Origin: Changchengzhania lutea
GTDB taxonomy: Bacteria > Bacteroidota > Bacteroidia > Flavobacteriales > Flavobacteriaceae
NCBI RefSeq assembly: GCF_006974145.1
Contig: NZ_CP039456.1
Location: forward strand, 3,410,499 to 3,474,498
Reading direction: 5' to 3'
Length of the DNA: 64,000 nt
Below, one piece after another: positions 7,890-18,422 of this stretch (position 1 is the stretch's first letter; every line of letters starts with the position of its first letter). Made by a program: the position numbers and the translations under genes. The notes beneath the pieces are model-generated. The model was not told the origin of the DNA, ran no database searches, and saw only the letters and a list, made by a program, of their open reading frames with translations.

Positions 7890-10800
7890 TTGCTGCTGCT
7901 CTTCATCATTTTGATGTTAATTTTAGCTATTCCAGCAGTTCAGACGCAATTGGGAAGGGTGGTTACCAAACGGATAAACAATGACTTTGGCACGAATATC
8001 AATATCGATAAAATTGGACTTCAATTTAACGGTGATGTTGAACTCAAGGATATTTATATTGAAGATTATAAACAGGACACCCTAATTAGTATTGCGGAAC
8101 TGAACACCTCAATAATCAGTTTTAGGAATGTTTATAATGGCAAGTTGGTTTTTGGTGATATTGATATAATCGATTTATTTTTTAATGTTAAAACATATAT
8201 AGGAGAAAGCAATACCAACTTGGATGTTTTCGTTGCCAAATTCGATGATGATAATCCACGAGACAAAAAAAGTTCATTCCTATTAGCTTCTAGCGATGTT
8301 TCCATCTATAATGGTACATTTAAATTATCTGATCAAAATAGAGAAACATCTAAAGTTCTTGACTTTAATAAGGTGAACATCAATGCTACCAACTTTTTAA
8401 TTAATGGAAGTGATGTGAGTGCACGTATCAATAAACTTTCATTTAAAGATACAAGAGGGCTTACCTTAAAAAATATGATGACCGATTTCAGTTATACATT
8501 AGCTGATATGACCTTTGGGAATCTGCAAATAGAGACACCGCATTCGGTTTTAAAAGGGGATTTGAAATTTTCATACAACAGAGAAGATTTTAAAGAATTT
8601 GCCGATAAAGTTGAAATAAAAGCGAGTTTTAGAGACTCTAATCTCTTATTAGATGAGCTTAATGTCTTTTATAATGAGTTTGGTGAAAATCAAATCATTA
8701 AATTTAGTTCAGACATATCAGGGACATTAAATGAATTAAAAACTACAAACTTACGCTTAGATTCCAACAGAAATACTAGGGTTTATGGCGATATCAGCTT
8801 CAAGAATCTATTTAATAAGGAAGTAAATAATTTTTATATGGATGGTCAATTTTCCAACCTATCATCTACGTATAGAGATTTACGAACCATGCTTCCTAAT
8901 GTTTTGGGTGAAGCGATTCCATCTTCATTTAGCAGATTGGGCAGGTTCACTATTGTTGGAAATACTCAGGTGTCCACAACAAAAGTTATTGCGAATGTTA
9001 GAATTAGAACCGATTTGGGCTTGGTGGATTCCGATTTAGAAATTTCGAAAATAGACGATATTGATAATGCTGGTTACAAGGGAAATGTGGTGTTTGACGA
9101 TTTTGATTTTGGCACCTTTTTAAATGATCCTAATGTGGGGCGTGCTTCTTTAAACTTTGATGTTGATGGTCAGGGTTTTGTGATGGAGAAAATTAACACT
9201 CAAGTGATTGGTGATGTTTTTAAAGTTGAATACAACAATTATACATACACGGGTGTAAAGGTTTTAGGAAACATTAAGAATAATATTTTTAATGGAAACT
9301 TAATAACAGACGATAAAAACTTAAAACTCAATTTTACGGGACTCGTCGATTTTTCCGAAAAATTAAATAAATACGACTTTGAAGCGGTTGTAAGTTACGC
9401 CAATTTAAAAGAATTGAACTTTTACGAAAAGGATAGCATTTCAATATTTGAAAGCACCGTTAAAATGAACATGAACAGCAGTAATTACGACGATGCCTAT
9501 GGAAATATTGCCTTCACTAATACGGTCTATAAAAATGAGCACGACACCTATTATTTCGATCAGTTTGATATGTCATCGACGTTCGAAGATGGTGTACGTC
9601 TTATAAAAGTAGAATCTCCAGATATTATTGAAGGGCAAATGAAAGGTGATTTTAGGTTTAGGGATATCCCTAAATTATTCGAAAATTCTGTTGGGAGCAT
9701 TTATACCAATTACCAACCTCATGAAGTAAGACCAGATCAAGTTATAGACTTTAATTTTAAAATTTATAATAAAATCGTTGAAGTGTTCTACCCTGAAATA
9801 GAGCTCGGTAAAAACACATTTATTCGTGGGAGGGTAGAGACTGATGAACGGAAATTCAAATTAACCTTTAAGTCGCCAAAAATTATTTTGGGAGATAATT
9901 ATGTCGATAATGCCACACTGCAAGTAGATAACGGAAACCCTGTATTTAATACCTATGTCGAAATTGATAGTTTAAGTACGAAATATTATGATGTTTCTAA
10001 GTTTAATCTTATTAATGTAACGGTAAATGATACGTTGTTTATGCGCTCAGAATTCAATGGGGGAAAGCGTAGCAACGACAAGTTTAATTTGAGTTTCTAC
10101 CATACCATTAACGAAGAAAATAAATCGGTGGTAGGTTTCAAAACTTCAGATGTGACCATTAAAGAAAATAAATGGTTTATAAATGAAGAAAATAACCGCT
10201 ACAATAAAGTCACATTTAGTAAGGATTTAACCTCAATTGATATAGATCAATTTAGAATTAACCATAATAATGAGGAGATAAAACTCTCTGGGTTCATTAA
10301 AGATTCCACACAAAAAGACTTAAAGCTTAATTTCAAAAATGTAGATCTTGCGAAAATAACGCCTAATATAGATAGTTTGTCATTAGCCGGAAACGTTAAT
10401 GGAAAGCTTGATATTCTTCAAAAAAACGGAACGTATTTACCAAACTCTACAGTAGTAATTGATGACTTCCAAGTTAATGATTACATGCTGGGATCCTTTG
10501 ATGCGTCTGTTACAGGCAATGCAGACCTCACCAATTACACGGTAGATGCTACGATTAAAAATGATGTTGCCAAATCGTTTAGTGCAAAAGGAGACATTAA
10601 TGTGAATGGAAGGCAGTCCATCATCGATGTGGATGTTGTATTTAACAAGTTCAATCTACAACCTCTTAATCCGTTATTGCAAGATGTTCTAAGTGATATT
10701 CGTGGCTTAGTAACTGGAAAGGTTGACGTTGTTGGAAACCTTAGGAAACCTGATATTAATGGCGATTTGACGATTTATAATGGGGGAATGGGCGTGCCAT

Positions 10801-12296
10801 TTCTAAATGTAGATTATAAATTCGATAATAAGGCTTCAGTCACTTTGAAAAATCAAAGTTTTATATTTAACAGCATTCAATTAACAGATACCAAGTACAA
10901 TTCCAAAGGCCTTTTAAATGGATCGCTAAGTCATATTAACTTTTCCAAATGGAGCTTAGGCCTATATTTGAGCACCTCAAGACTTCTGGTGTTGGATACC
11001 AAAGAAGCAGAGGAATCTTTATACTATGGTACAGGGTTCTTAGGTGGTACCGCTAGTATCACGGGGCCAACCGATCAGTTGAACATTGATGTTGTTGGAG
11101 AGACAAAATATGGTACGGTATTCAAAATTCCATTAAATAATACAGAATCGTTTGGAGACAATTCGTTTATTCATTTTATTACAAAGGAAGAAAAACAAGC
11201 CAGGGAAAATGGAGAAGCCTTTACATTTAATGAGGTAAAAGGCGTGGAGTTGAGTTTTGATTTAGATTTAACTGAAGCTGCCGAAGTAGAAATCATCATT
11301 GATAAAAACACAGGACACTCATTAAAAGGCCGTGGTAGAGGAGGCCTGTTAATAGAAATAAACACGAACGGAAAATTTGATATGTGGGGGGATTTCTCTG
11401 TATTTGAAGGGGTCTATAATTTTGCTTTTGGAGGTGTTATTCAAAAAGAATTTTCGGTGGAACCTGGCGGAACGATTGCTTGGGAAGGCGATCCTTTGGA
11501 TGCCATAATAAATATGCGTGCTATTTATAAAACACAAGCCAATCCATCACCGTTATTGGATAACCCTATAAATAGAAGTATTCCAGTAGAATTGAATATT
11601 GCGTTAACGGGGAATTTAGAGCAGCCAAAACCAGATTTCACTTTTGAGTTCCCAAATGTAAATTCAACTATAAAATCTGAGCTTCAATATCGGTTAGAAT
11701 CGTCAGATGATAGGGAGAACCAAGCCTTGTACTTAATTTCTACAGGGTCTTTTTCAAGAGGGCTTAATGAACTCAATTTTTCAGGAACCATCGCAGAACG
11801 TCTTAACGGCATCATAAATGGAATTTTCACGTCTGATGATAGTAAAATAAATATTGGCCTAAATTACGAAGCTGGGGAGAATAGACCAGACTACAAAACC
11901 GGAGATCGTTTTGGTGTAACTTTGCAAACCCAAATTAGCGATCGGGTACTTATAAATGGTAAAGTAGGTGTTCCTGTTGGTGGCGCAGCAGCTTCAGAAA
12001 CTGTGATTGCGGGTGACGTGGAAATTTCATTTCTTTTAAATGAAGAAGGCACCCTGACTGCAAATGTTTTTAATCGTGAAAATAGTATCAGAAATTTTGG
12101 AGAGGCTATTGGTTACACGCAAGGTGTCGGACTTTCTTATAGTGTCGATTTTAATACCTTTAGGGAACTGATTCAAAACTTTTTCAAAAAAACGGATTCA
12201 GAAGCGGAAGAAAATCTTATTATCGACGATGATGTGCCAACTACAGAAAACCCTTTACCAGATTTCGTGACAATTAAATCCTCCACAAACGAGTAA
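7890..12296 (+). CDS. tamB: Translocation/assembly module TamB-like protein (DUF490)
   Basis: A giant AsmA/TamB-type protein of 1468 residues from the first usable TTG. One N-terminal membrane anchor (LLLLFIILMLILAIPAV) is followed by a long repetitive beta-taco domain thought to span the periplasm and carry lipids or help outer-membrane protein assembly. The C-terminal DUF490 domain is clear (FDMWGDFSVFEGVYNFAFGG around residue 1165, and EGDPLDAIINMRAIYKT). The frame stays open upstream to 7830 and encodes the basic stretch KKVIKLISKIVAI expected before the anchor, but contains no ATG, GTG or TTG, so the real start is uncertain and may be a rare codon such as the ATC at 7848. Divergent from tsaD. 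Confidence 0.9.
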   Translation: MLLLFIILMLILAIPAVQTQLGRVVTKRINNDFGTNINIDKIGLQFNGDVELKDIYIEDYKQDTLISIAELNTSIISFRNVYNGKLVFGDIDIIDLFFNVKTYIGESNTNLDVFVAKFDDDNPRDKKSSFLLASSDVSIYNGTFKLSDQNRETSKVLDFNKVNINATNFLINGSDVSARINKLSFKDTRGLTLKNMMTDFSYTLADMTFGNLQIETPHSVLKGDLKFSYNREDFKEFADKVEIKASFRDSNLLLDELNVFYNEFGENQIIKFSSDISGTLNELKTTNLRLDSNRNTRVYGDISFKNLFNKEVNNFYMDGQFSNLSSTYRDLRTMLPNVLGEAIPSSFSRLGRFTIVGNTQVSTTKVIANVRIRTDLGLVDSDLEISKIDDIDNAGYKGNVVFDDFDFGTFLNDPNVGRASLNFDVDGQGFVMEKINTQVIGDVFKVEYNNYTYTGVKVLGNIKNNIFNGNLITDDKNLKLNFTGLVDFSEKLNKYDFEAVVSYANLKELNFYEKDSISIFESTVKMNMNSSNYDDAYGNIAFTNTVYKNEHDTYYFDQFDMSSTFEDGVRLIKVESPDIIEGQMKGDFRFRDIPKLFENSVGSIYTNYQPHEVRPDQVIDFNFKIYNKIVEVFYPEIELGKNTFIRGRVETDERKFKLTFKSPKIILGDNYVDNATLQVDNGNPVFNTYVEIDSLSTKYYDVSKFNLINVTVNDTLFMRSEFNGGKRSNDKFNLSFYHTINEENKSVVGFKTSDVTIKENKWFINEENNRYNKVTFSKDLTSIDIDQFRINHNNEEIKLSGFIKDSTQKDLKLNFKNVDLAKITPNIDSLSLAGNVNGKLDILQKNGTYLPNSTVVIDDFQVNDYMLGSFDASVTGNADLTNYTVDATIKNDVAKSFSAKGDINVNGRQSIIDVDVVFNKFNLQPLNPLLQDVLSDIRGLVTGKVDVVGNLRKPDINGDLTIYNGGMGVPFLNVDYKFDNKASVTLKNQSFIFNSIQLTDTKYNSKGLLNGSLSHINFSKWSLGLYLSTSRLLVLDTKEAEESLYYGTGFLGGTASITGPTDQLNIDVVGETKYGTVFKIPLNNTESFGDNSFIHFITKEEKQARENGEAFTFNEVKGVELSFDLDLTEAAEVEIIIDKNTGHSLKGRGRGGLLIEINTNGKFDMWGDFSVFEGVYNFAFGGVIQKEFSVEPGGTIAWEGDPLDAIINMRAIYKTQANPSPLLDNPINRSIPVELNIALTGNLEQPKPDFTFEFPNVNSTIKSELQYRLESSDDRENQALYLISTGSFSRGLNELNFSGTIAERLNGIINGIFTSDDSKINIGLNYEAGENRPDYKTGDRFGVTLQTQISDRVLINGKVGVPVGGAAASETVIAGDVEISFLLNEEGTLTANVFNRENSIRNFGEAIGYTQGVGLSYSVDFNTFRELIQNFFKKTDSEAEENLIIDDDVPTTENPLPDFVTIKSSTNE

Positions 12297-12455
12297 ATTC
12301 ACCAGTATTTCCTTGATTTTATTAATGTTATCTTAGTATTTTACATTTATTTATTAACTAAAACGTTATAGTTTAACAGCTTTTATTAAAATTCTGTAAA
12401 TGCTATCGTTTTATAGTTTTTGTTTAGTAATTTTACTATTTAATCATAATAATTA

Positions 12456-14461
<2,006 letters not shown>

Positions 14462-14473
14462 TAATTAACTACT

Positions 14474-14524
14474 AACGCCGCAGAATGAATATGTTTATAC
14501 CTGTTGATTCTGTGGCGTTTTTTT
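14474..14524 (+). terminator. Intrinsic terminator of the pfkA-gap operon
   Basis: AACGCCGCAGAAT (14474-14486) pairs with ATTCTGTGGCGTT (14507-14519), 13 positions with one G-T pair, followed by a run of seven T. A 20-base loop separates the arms. Confidence 0.9.
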
Positions 14525-14537
14525 ATACATAAAGCTC

Positions 14538-15407
14538 ATGATTTTAATTGTTGATAGTGGGTCTACAAAGTCTGATTGGATTGCAGTAGATAGCGACGGA
14601 AATAAATTATTGGAAAAGATTCGAACTAAAGGGCTAAATCCAGCAATTTTAACAGAGAAGAAACTAAAAAAAATAATTAACAAAAATGAGGATTTAAAAG
14701 CCCATAGTGAATCGGTTACGCATGTGTTTTTTTATGGTGCTGGCTGTGGAACGGAGAAACCTAGTGCGCTACTTAAAGGAATTTTAGAGGAAATATTTTC
14801 GAATGCCCATGTAGAGGTAAGTGAAGACACCTTTGCAGCTGTTTACTCTACAATTAACGATATTAAAGAGGCAGCTGTAGTTTGTATTTTGGGAACAGGC
14901 TCTAACTGTTGCTATTATGATGGCGAAGCCCTACATCAACGTGTTAAATCGCTTGGTTACACCTTAATGGATGATGCTTCTGGCAACTATTACGGCAAAC
15001 AACTTATACGGGATTACTATTTTAACCATATGCCAGAAAATGTTAAAATTGCTTTTGAAACAAAGTATAACATGGAGGCAGACTATATAAAGTATAACCT
15101 ATATAAACAAGCTAACCCAAATGCCTATTTGGCCAATTTTGCAGAGTTTATGTTTTTGCATAAAGATTCTGAATATACTATTGAGCTTATTAAAAAAGGT
15201 ATTCGCTTGTTTGCAAAAAACATGATTATGCAATATAAAGAAGAACTTAAAACCGTTCCCGTTCACTTTGCAGGTTCGATAGCTTATTTTGCTCAAGAAG
15301 AAATACAGCAAGTAGCTCAAGAAATGGACTTCAATGTTGGTAATTTTGAACGCAGACCTATAGATGGTTTGGTGTCTTTTCACACTAAAAACCTCAAAGA
15401 GAGTTAA
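14538..15407 (+). CDS. N-acetylglucosamine kinase-like BadF/BadG ATPase
   Basis: A 289-residue sugar-kinase/ASKHA protein. The N-terminal phosphate loop is DSGSTKSDW (residues 6-14), a second loop is [12 protein letters not shown] near 117-128, and [19 protein letters not shown] follows. This family in Bacteroidota is usually called N-acetylglucosamine kinase (recycling of GlcNAc to GlcNAc-6-phosphate), although activity on other sugars or benzoyl-CoA-reductase-like ATPase roles exist in the superfamily. It lies just after the gap terminator, so it probably has its own promoter in the short gap. Its stop overlaps the stop of the convergent guaC. Confidence 0.8.
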   Translation: MILIVDSGSTKSDWIAVDSDGNKLLEKIRTKGLNPAILTEKKLKKIINKNEDLKAHSESVTHVFFYGAGCGTEKPSALLKGILEEIFSNAHVEVSEDTFAAVYSTINDIKEAAVVCILGTGSNCCYYDGEALHQRVKSLGYTLMDDASGNYYGKQLIRDYYFNHMPENVKIAFETKYNMEADYIKYNLYKQANPNAYLANFAEFMFLHKDSEYTIELIKKGIRLFAKNMIMQYKEELKTVPVHFAGSIAYFAQEEIQQVAQEMDFNVGNFERRPIDGLVSFHTKNLKES

Positions 15408-16441
15408 GAATAAATCTGATTTTCCTGTTCATTTACCCGAATAAACGTAGTTCGCTTGGTAAGTTCCTTTAAGCGTTTTGCGCCTACGTATGTACAGGTA
15501 CTTCTTAAGCCGCCCAAAATATCCAGCAAGGTGTTTTCAACTTCTCCTTTATAAGGGACTTCTACAGTTTTCCCTTCACTAGCTCGATATTCAGCGACAC
15601 CACCTACATGCTTTTCCATAGCGGTTTCAGAGCTCATGCCATAGAATTTCCGAAATGGTTTACCATTTTTTTCTATATGCTCTCCGCCACTTTCATTGTG
15701 GCCCGCTAACAGACCCCCAAGCATCACAAAATCTGCCCCAGCACCAAAGGCTTTAGCAATATCGCCAGGCGTAGCGCATCCGCCATCACTTACTATCTGT
15801 CCTCCTAAGCCATGAGCAGCATCGGCACATTCAATGATGGCCGAAAGTTGTGGGTAGCCAACACCCGTTTTTACACGCGTGGTACACACAGAACCTGGAC
15901 CAATACCAACTTTTACAATATCTGCTCCAGACAATAATAGTTCTTCAACCATTTCGCCAGTAACGACATTTCCAGCAATAATTACTTTGTCTGGGTATTG
16001 TGTCCGTGTGGATTTTACAAAATCTGAAAAATGCTCCGAGTAACCATTAGCCACATCAATACATATAAATTTGATTAAAGCATTATTTTGAAGAATGCTT
16101 TCTAATTTTTTGGAATCCTTTTTACTTATACCAGTACTTACCGCAATAAAGTCTTCCATTTCAGTTGAAATATTTGATGCAAAGGCATGCCATTCATTAA
16201 TAGAATAATGCTTATGAATTGCTGTAAACAGTTTTTTTCCAGATAATGCCTTGGCCATTTCAAAGGTACCCACCGTATCCATGTTAGCCGCCATTATTGG
16301 TATTCCAGTCCAAACTAAAGGGCTGTGTAAAAACTTAAAATCACGTTCTAAAGTAACTTCAGATCTGCTTTTTAAGGTGGAGCGTTTAGGGCGGATCATG
16401 ACGTCTTTAAAGCCTAGTTTTATATCATGTTCTATGCGCAT
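15404..16441 (-). CDS. guaC: GMP reductase
   Basis: A 345-residue IMPDH/GMPR-fold enzyme that turns GMP and NADPH into IMP and ammonia for purine salvage. The nucleophile loop GPGSVCTTR places Cys186, the position used in GMP reductases; [18 protein letters not shown] follows as the phosphate-binding part. It lacks the CBS insert of IMP dehydrogenase and matches the length of GMP reductase. ATG start. It is convergent with the kinase gene and shares its four stop-codon bases. Confidence 0.93.
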   Translation of the reverse strand: MRIEHDIKLGFKDVMIRPKRSTLKSRSEVTLERDFKFLHSPLVWTGIPIMAANMDTVGTFEMAKALSGKKLFTAIHKHYSINEWHAFASNISTEMEDFIAVSTGISKKDSKKLESILQNNALIKFICIDVANGYSEHFSDFVKSTRTQYPDKVIIAGNVVTGEMVEELLLSGADIVKVGIGPGSVCTTRVKTGVGYPQLSAIIECADAAHGLGGQIVSDGGCATPGDIAKAFGAGADFVMLGGLLAGHNESGGEHIEKNGKPFRKFYGMSSETAMEKHVGGVAEYRASEGKTVEVPYKGEVENTLLDILGGLRSTCTYVGAKRLKELTKRTTFIRVNEQENQIYS

Positions 16442-16535
16442 ATGTCAATAAAAGTATAAGGAATAAAAATACAAATTAAAAAATTGATAATTATGAGGGC
16501 TTTAAATTATTGTTGGATCCAAAACTTATATTGTT

Positions 16536-18002
16536 TTGTTAATTCGCACAATTATAGATAAGTTTGTTAAAACATTTGTATCAATGGGGTTTTTACCTTC
16601 ATCTATAAAGTCAGTTAAGAAAAAGCGAAGTATGTCCATATTCATCATACTTTCGATTGCCACTATCTTATGTGCTGCTTTTTTTTATTTGGAAAAAGTA
16701 ATGGATGTTAAAATTATTGTACTCATTCTCTTTTTACTGGCTGTCGGGCAAGTGTTAGTACTGCAATATTTCTATAAAAACCAGCTGAAGAACGACTTTA
16801 TAAAGTCTAGTTTAAGTGAACGCATCGAAGAGGTAAAAGAAGAATTGGAAGCGTCACGTAATATGGCTGAACATAACTCAATATATTTATCGAATATGAG
16901 TTATGAAATTAGAACGCCTTTAAGCACGGTTCTGGGGATGTTAAATATGCTGAAGCTAACGGAGCTGGACGGGGATCAGTTTGCACAGGTAGAAATTGCA
17001 CAATATTCTTCAAAGCACTTGTTGCAGCTTATTAATATGATAACGGATAATTCCGAAGTGGACACCGGTGATTTTGAGCTCAATACATCTGCGATGGATT
17101 TAAAAACGGATCTCACCAATCTGTTTAAGGTTTTTGAATATCAAGCTTGGGAAAAAGGACTTGAATTTGAATATTCTTTTTTACTTGAAGAAAATAGCAA
17201 ATTTTCGTTGATAGGTGATACATCTAGAATACAGCAAGTACTCATCAATTTAATAAACAATGCTATTAAATTTACTAATACGGGTAAGATCGCCATTATA
17301 GTAGACCAAACAGTAGGTATTGACAATGAACAAATTGTAACCTTTTATATTAAAGACACGGGCGTAGGGATGCGTCCTGAAGAAGTGAACAGAATTTTTA
17401 AAGCGTCAAAAGATAATGACGCATCACTTATTAAGGACTACAGAGGCAATGGCATCGGACTTTCCATTTCCCACCAACTTGTAAAAATTATGGGTGGTGA
17501 ATTAAAATTGGAAAGTAAAGAGAACGAAGGCTCTACATTCTATTTTAGTTTGCAACTTAAGAAAACCTTGAGTGTTAAAGGTGAAACTACCGAATCAAAG
17601 CCTATTTTAAACGATAAATTTAGCGTATTGGTAGCAGAGGATAATAGGATGAACCAGAGGGTCATTAAGTTTTTATTGGAGCAACAAGGAGCCGATTGCA
17701 CCTTTGCTAAAAACGGTCTTGAGGCAGCTCAGTTATATAAAATATTAGATTTTGATATGATTTTCATGGATATTTACATGCCCGACATGGATGGATATCA
17801 AGCCACTGAAGCTATTAAAAAAACACAAAAATACAAAAATAACAAAACGCCTATTATAGCAGTTTCTGCTAGTGCTTTTGAAGAAGATATTGCCAAGGCC
17901 AAATTGGCAGGTATTGATGAATTTCTTGCCAAACCTATTGAGGTAAAAAAACTCAAAGGGCTCTTGCTTAAATATTCAATAATTAAAGAAACGTCTGCTT
18001 AA
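16536..18002 (+). CDS. Hybrid histidine kinase lacking the phospho-accepting histidine
   Basis: 488 residues counting from a TTG; an ATG at 16584 or 16632 may be the true start. Two membrane helices (about 35-51 and 58-76) lead straight into a HisKA-type dimerisation region without a sensor domain. The H-box reads LSNMSYEIRTPL: residue 123 is tyrosine (codon TAT, one change from CAT) where histidine is normally phosphorylated. The ATP-binding part looks intact (N-box INNAIKF 240-246, DTGVGM 274-279, GNGIGLSIS 304-312), as does the receiver (acidic E368/D369, phospho-site D412, K466). It may act as a scaffold, an allosteric partner or a phosphatase, or its receiver may be served by another kinase. 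No cognate regulator is adjacent; ridA is convergent. Confidence 0.88.
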   Translation: MLIRTIIDKFVKTFVSMGFLPSSIKSVKKKRSMSIFIILSIATILCAAFFYLEKVMDVKIIVLILFLLAVGQVLVLQYFYKNQLKNDFIKSSLSERIEEVKEELEASRNMAEHNSIYLSNMSYEIRTPLSTVLGMLNMLKLTELDGDQFAQVEIAQYSSKHLLQLINMITDNSEVDTGDFELNTSAMDLKTDLTNLFKVFEYQAWEKGLEFEYSFLLEENSKFSLIGDTSRIQQVLINLINNAIKFTNTGKIAIIVDQTVGIDNEQIVTFYIKDTGVGMRPEEVNRIFKASKDNDASLIKDYRGNGIGLSISHQLVKIMGGELKLESKENEGSTFYFSLQLKKTLSVKGETTESKPILNDKFSVLVAEDNRMNQRVIKFLLEQQGADCTFAKNGLEAAQLYKILDFDMIFMDIYMPDMDGYQATEAIKKTQKYKNNKTPIIAVSASAFEEDIAKAKLAGIDEFLAKPIEVKKLKGLLLKYSIIKETSA

Positions 18003-18016
18003 TAATACCAATCACA

Positions 18017-18397
18017 TTACTTTACAGCAATCATGCTTATTTCAACGTTCACATTTTTTGGTAAGCACGCCACTTGAACTGTTTCTCTCGCTGGTGCGGT
18101 GCTATCATTAAAATAGCTTCCGTAAATTTCATTTATTGCTACAAAATCATCCATATTACTTATAAAGATGGACGTTTTGATAACGTTCTCAAAAGTCATA
18201 TTAGCAGCTTTTAAAACGGCTTTTAAATTCTGCATAACCTGTTTTGTTTCTGTTTGAATAGAATCTAAAACGAGTTCGCCGGTATTTGGATCAATGGCAA
18301 TTTGACCTGAAGTATATAAGGTGTTTCCACTAAGAACAGCCTGATTGTATGGGCCAATAGGAGCAGGGGCATCTGTGGTAGTTATTATTTTTTTCAT
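18017..18397 (-). CDS. ridA: RidA family enamine/imine deaminase
   Basis: A 126-residue protein of the YjgF/YER057c/UK114 family, which hydrolyses reactive 2-aminoacrylate and related imines from PLP enzymes. Seen: APIGPYNQAVLSGNTLYTSG near the N-terminus, and PARETVQVACLP with the conserved Arg, followed by VEISMIAV with the conserved Glu. Full length. It is on the same strand as, and 25 bases downstream of, lptD's end region (18423), and convergent with the hybrid kinase. Confidence 0.93.
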   Translation of the reverse strand: MKKIITTTDAPAPIGPYNQAVLSGNTLYTSGQIAIDPNTGELVLDSIQTETKQVMQNLKAVLKAANMTFENVIKTSIFISNMDDFVAINEIYGSYFNDSTAPARETVQVACLPKNVNVEISMIAVK

Positions 18398-18422
18398 AGT
18401 TTGATATGTTTAGATAATCAAA

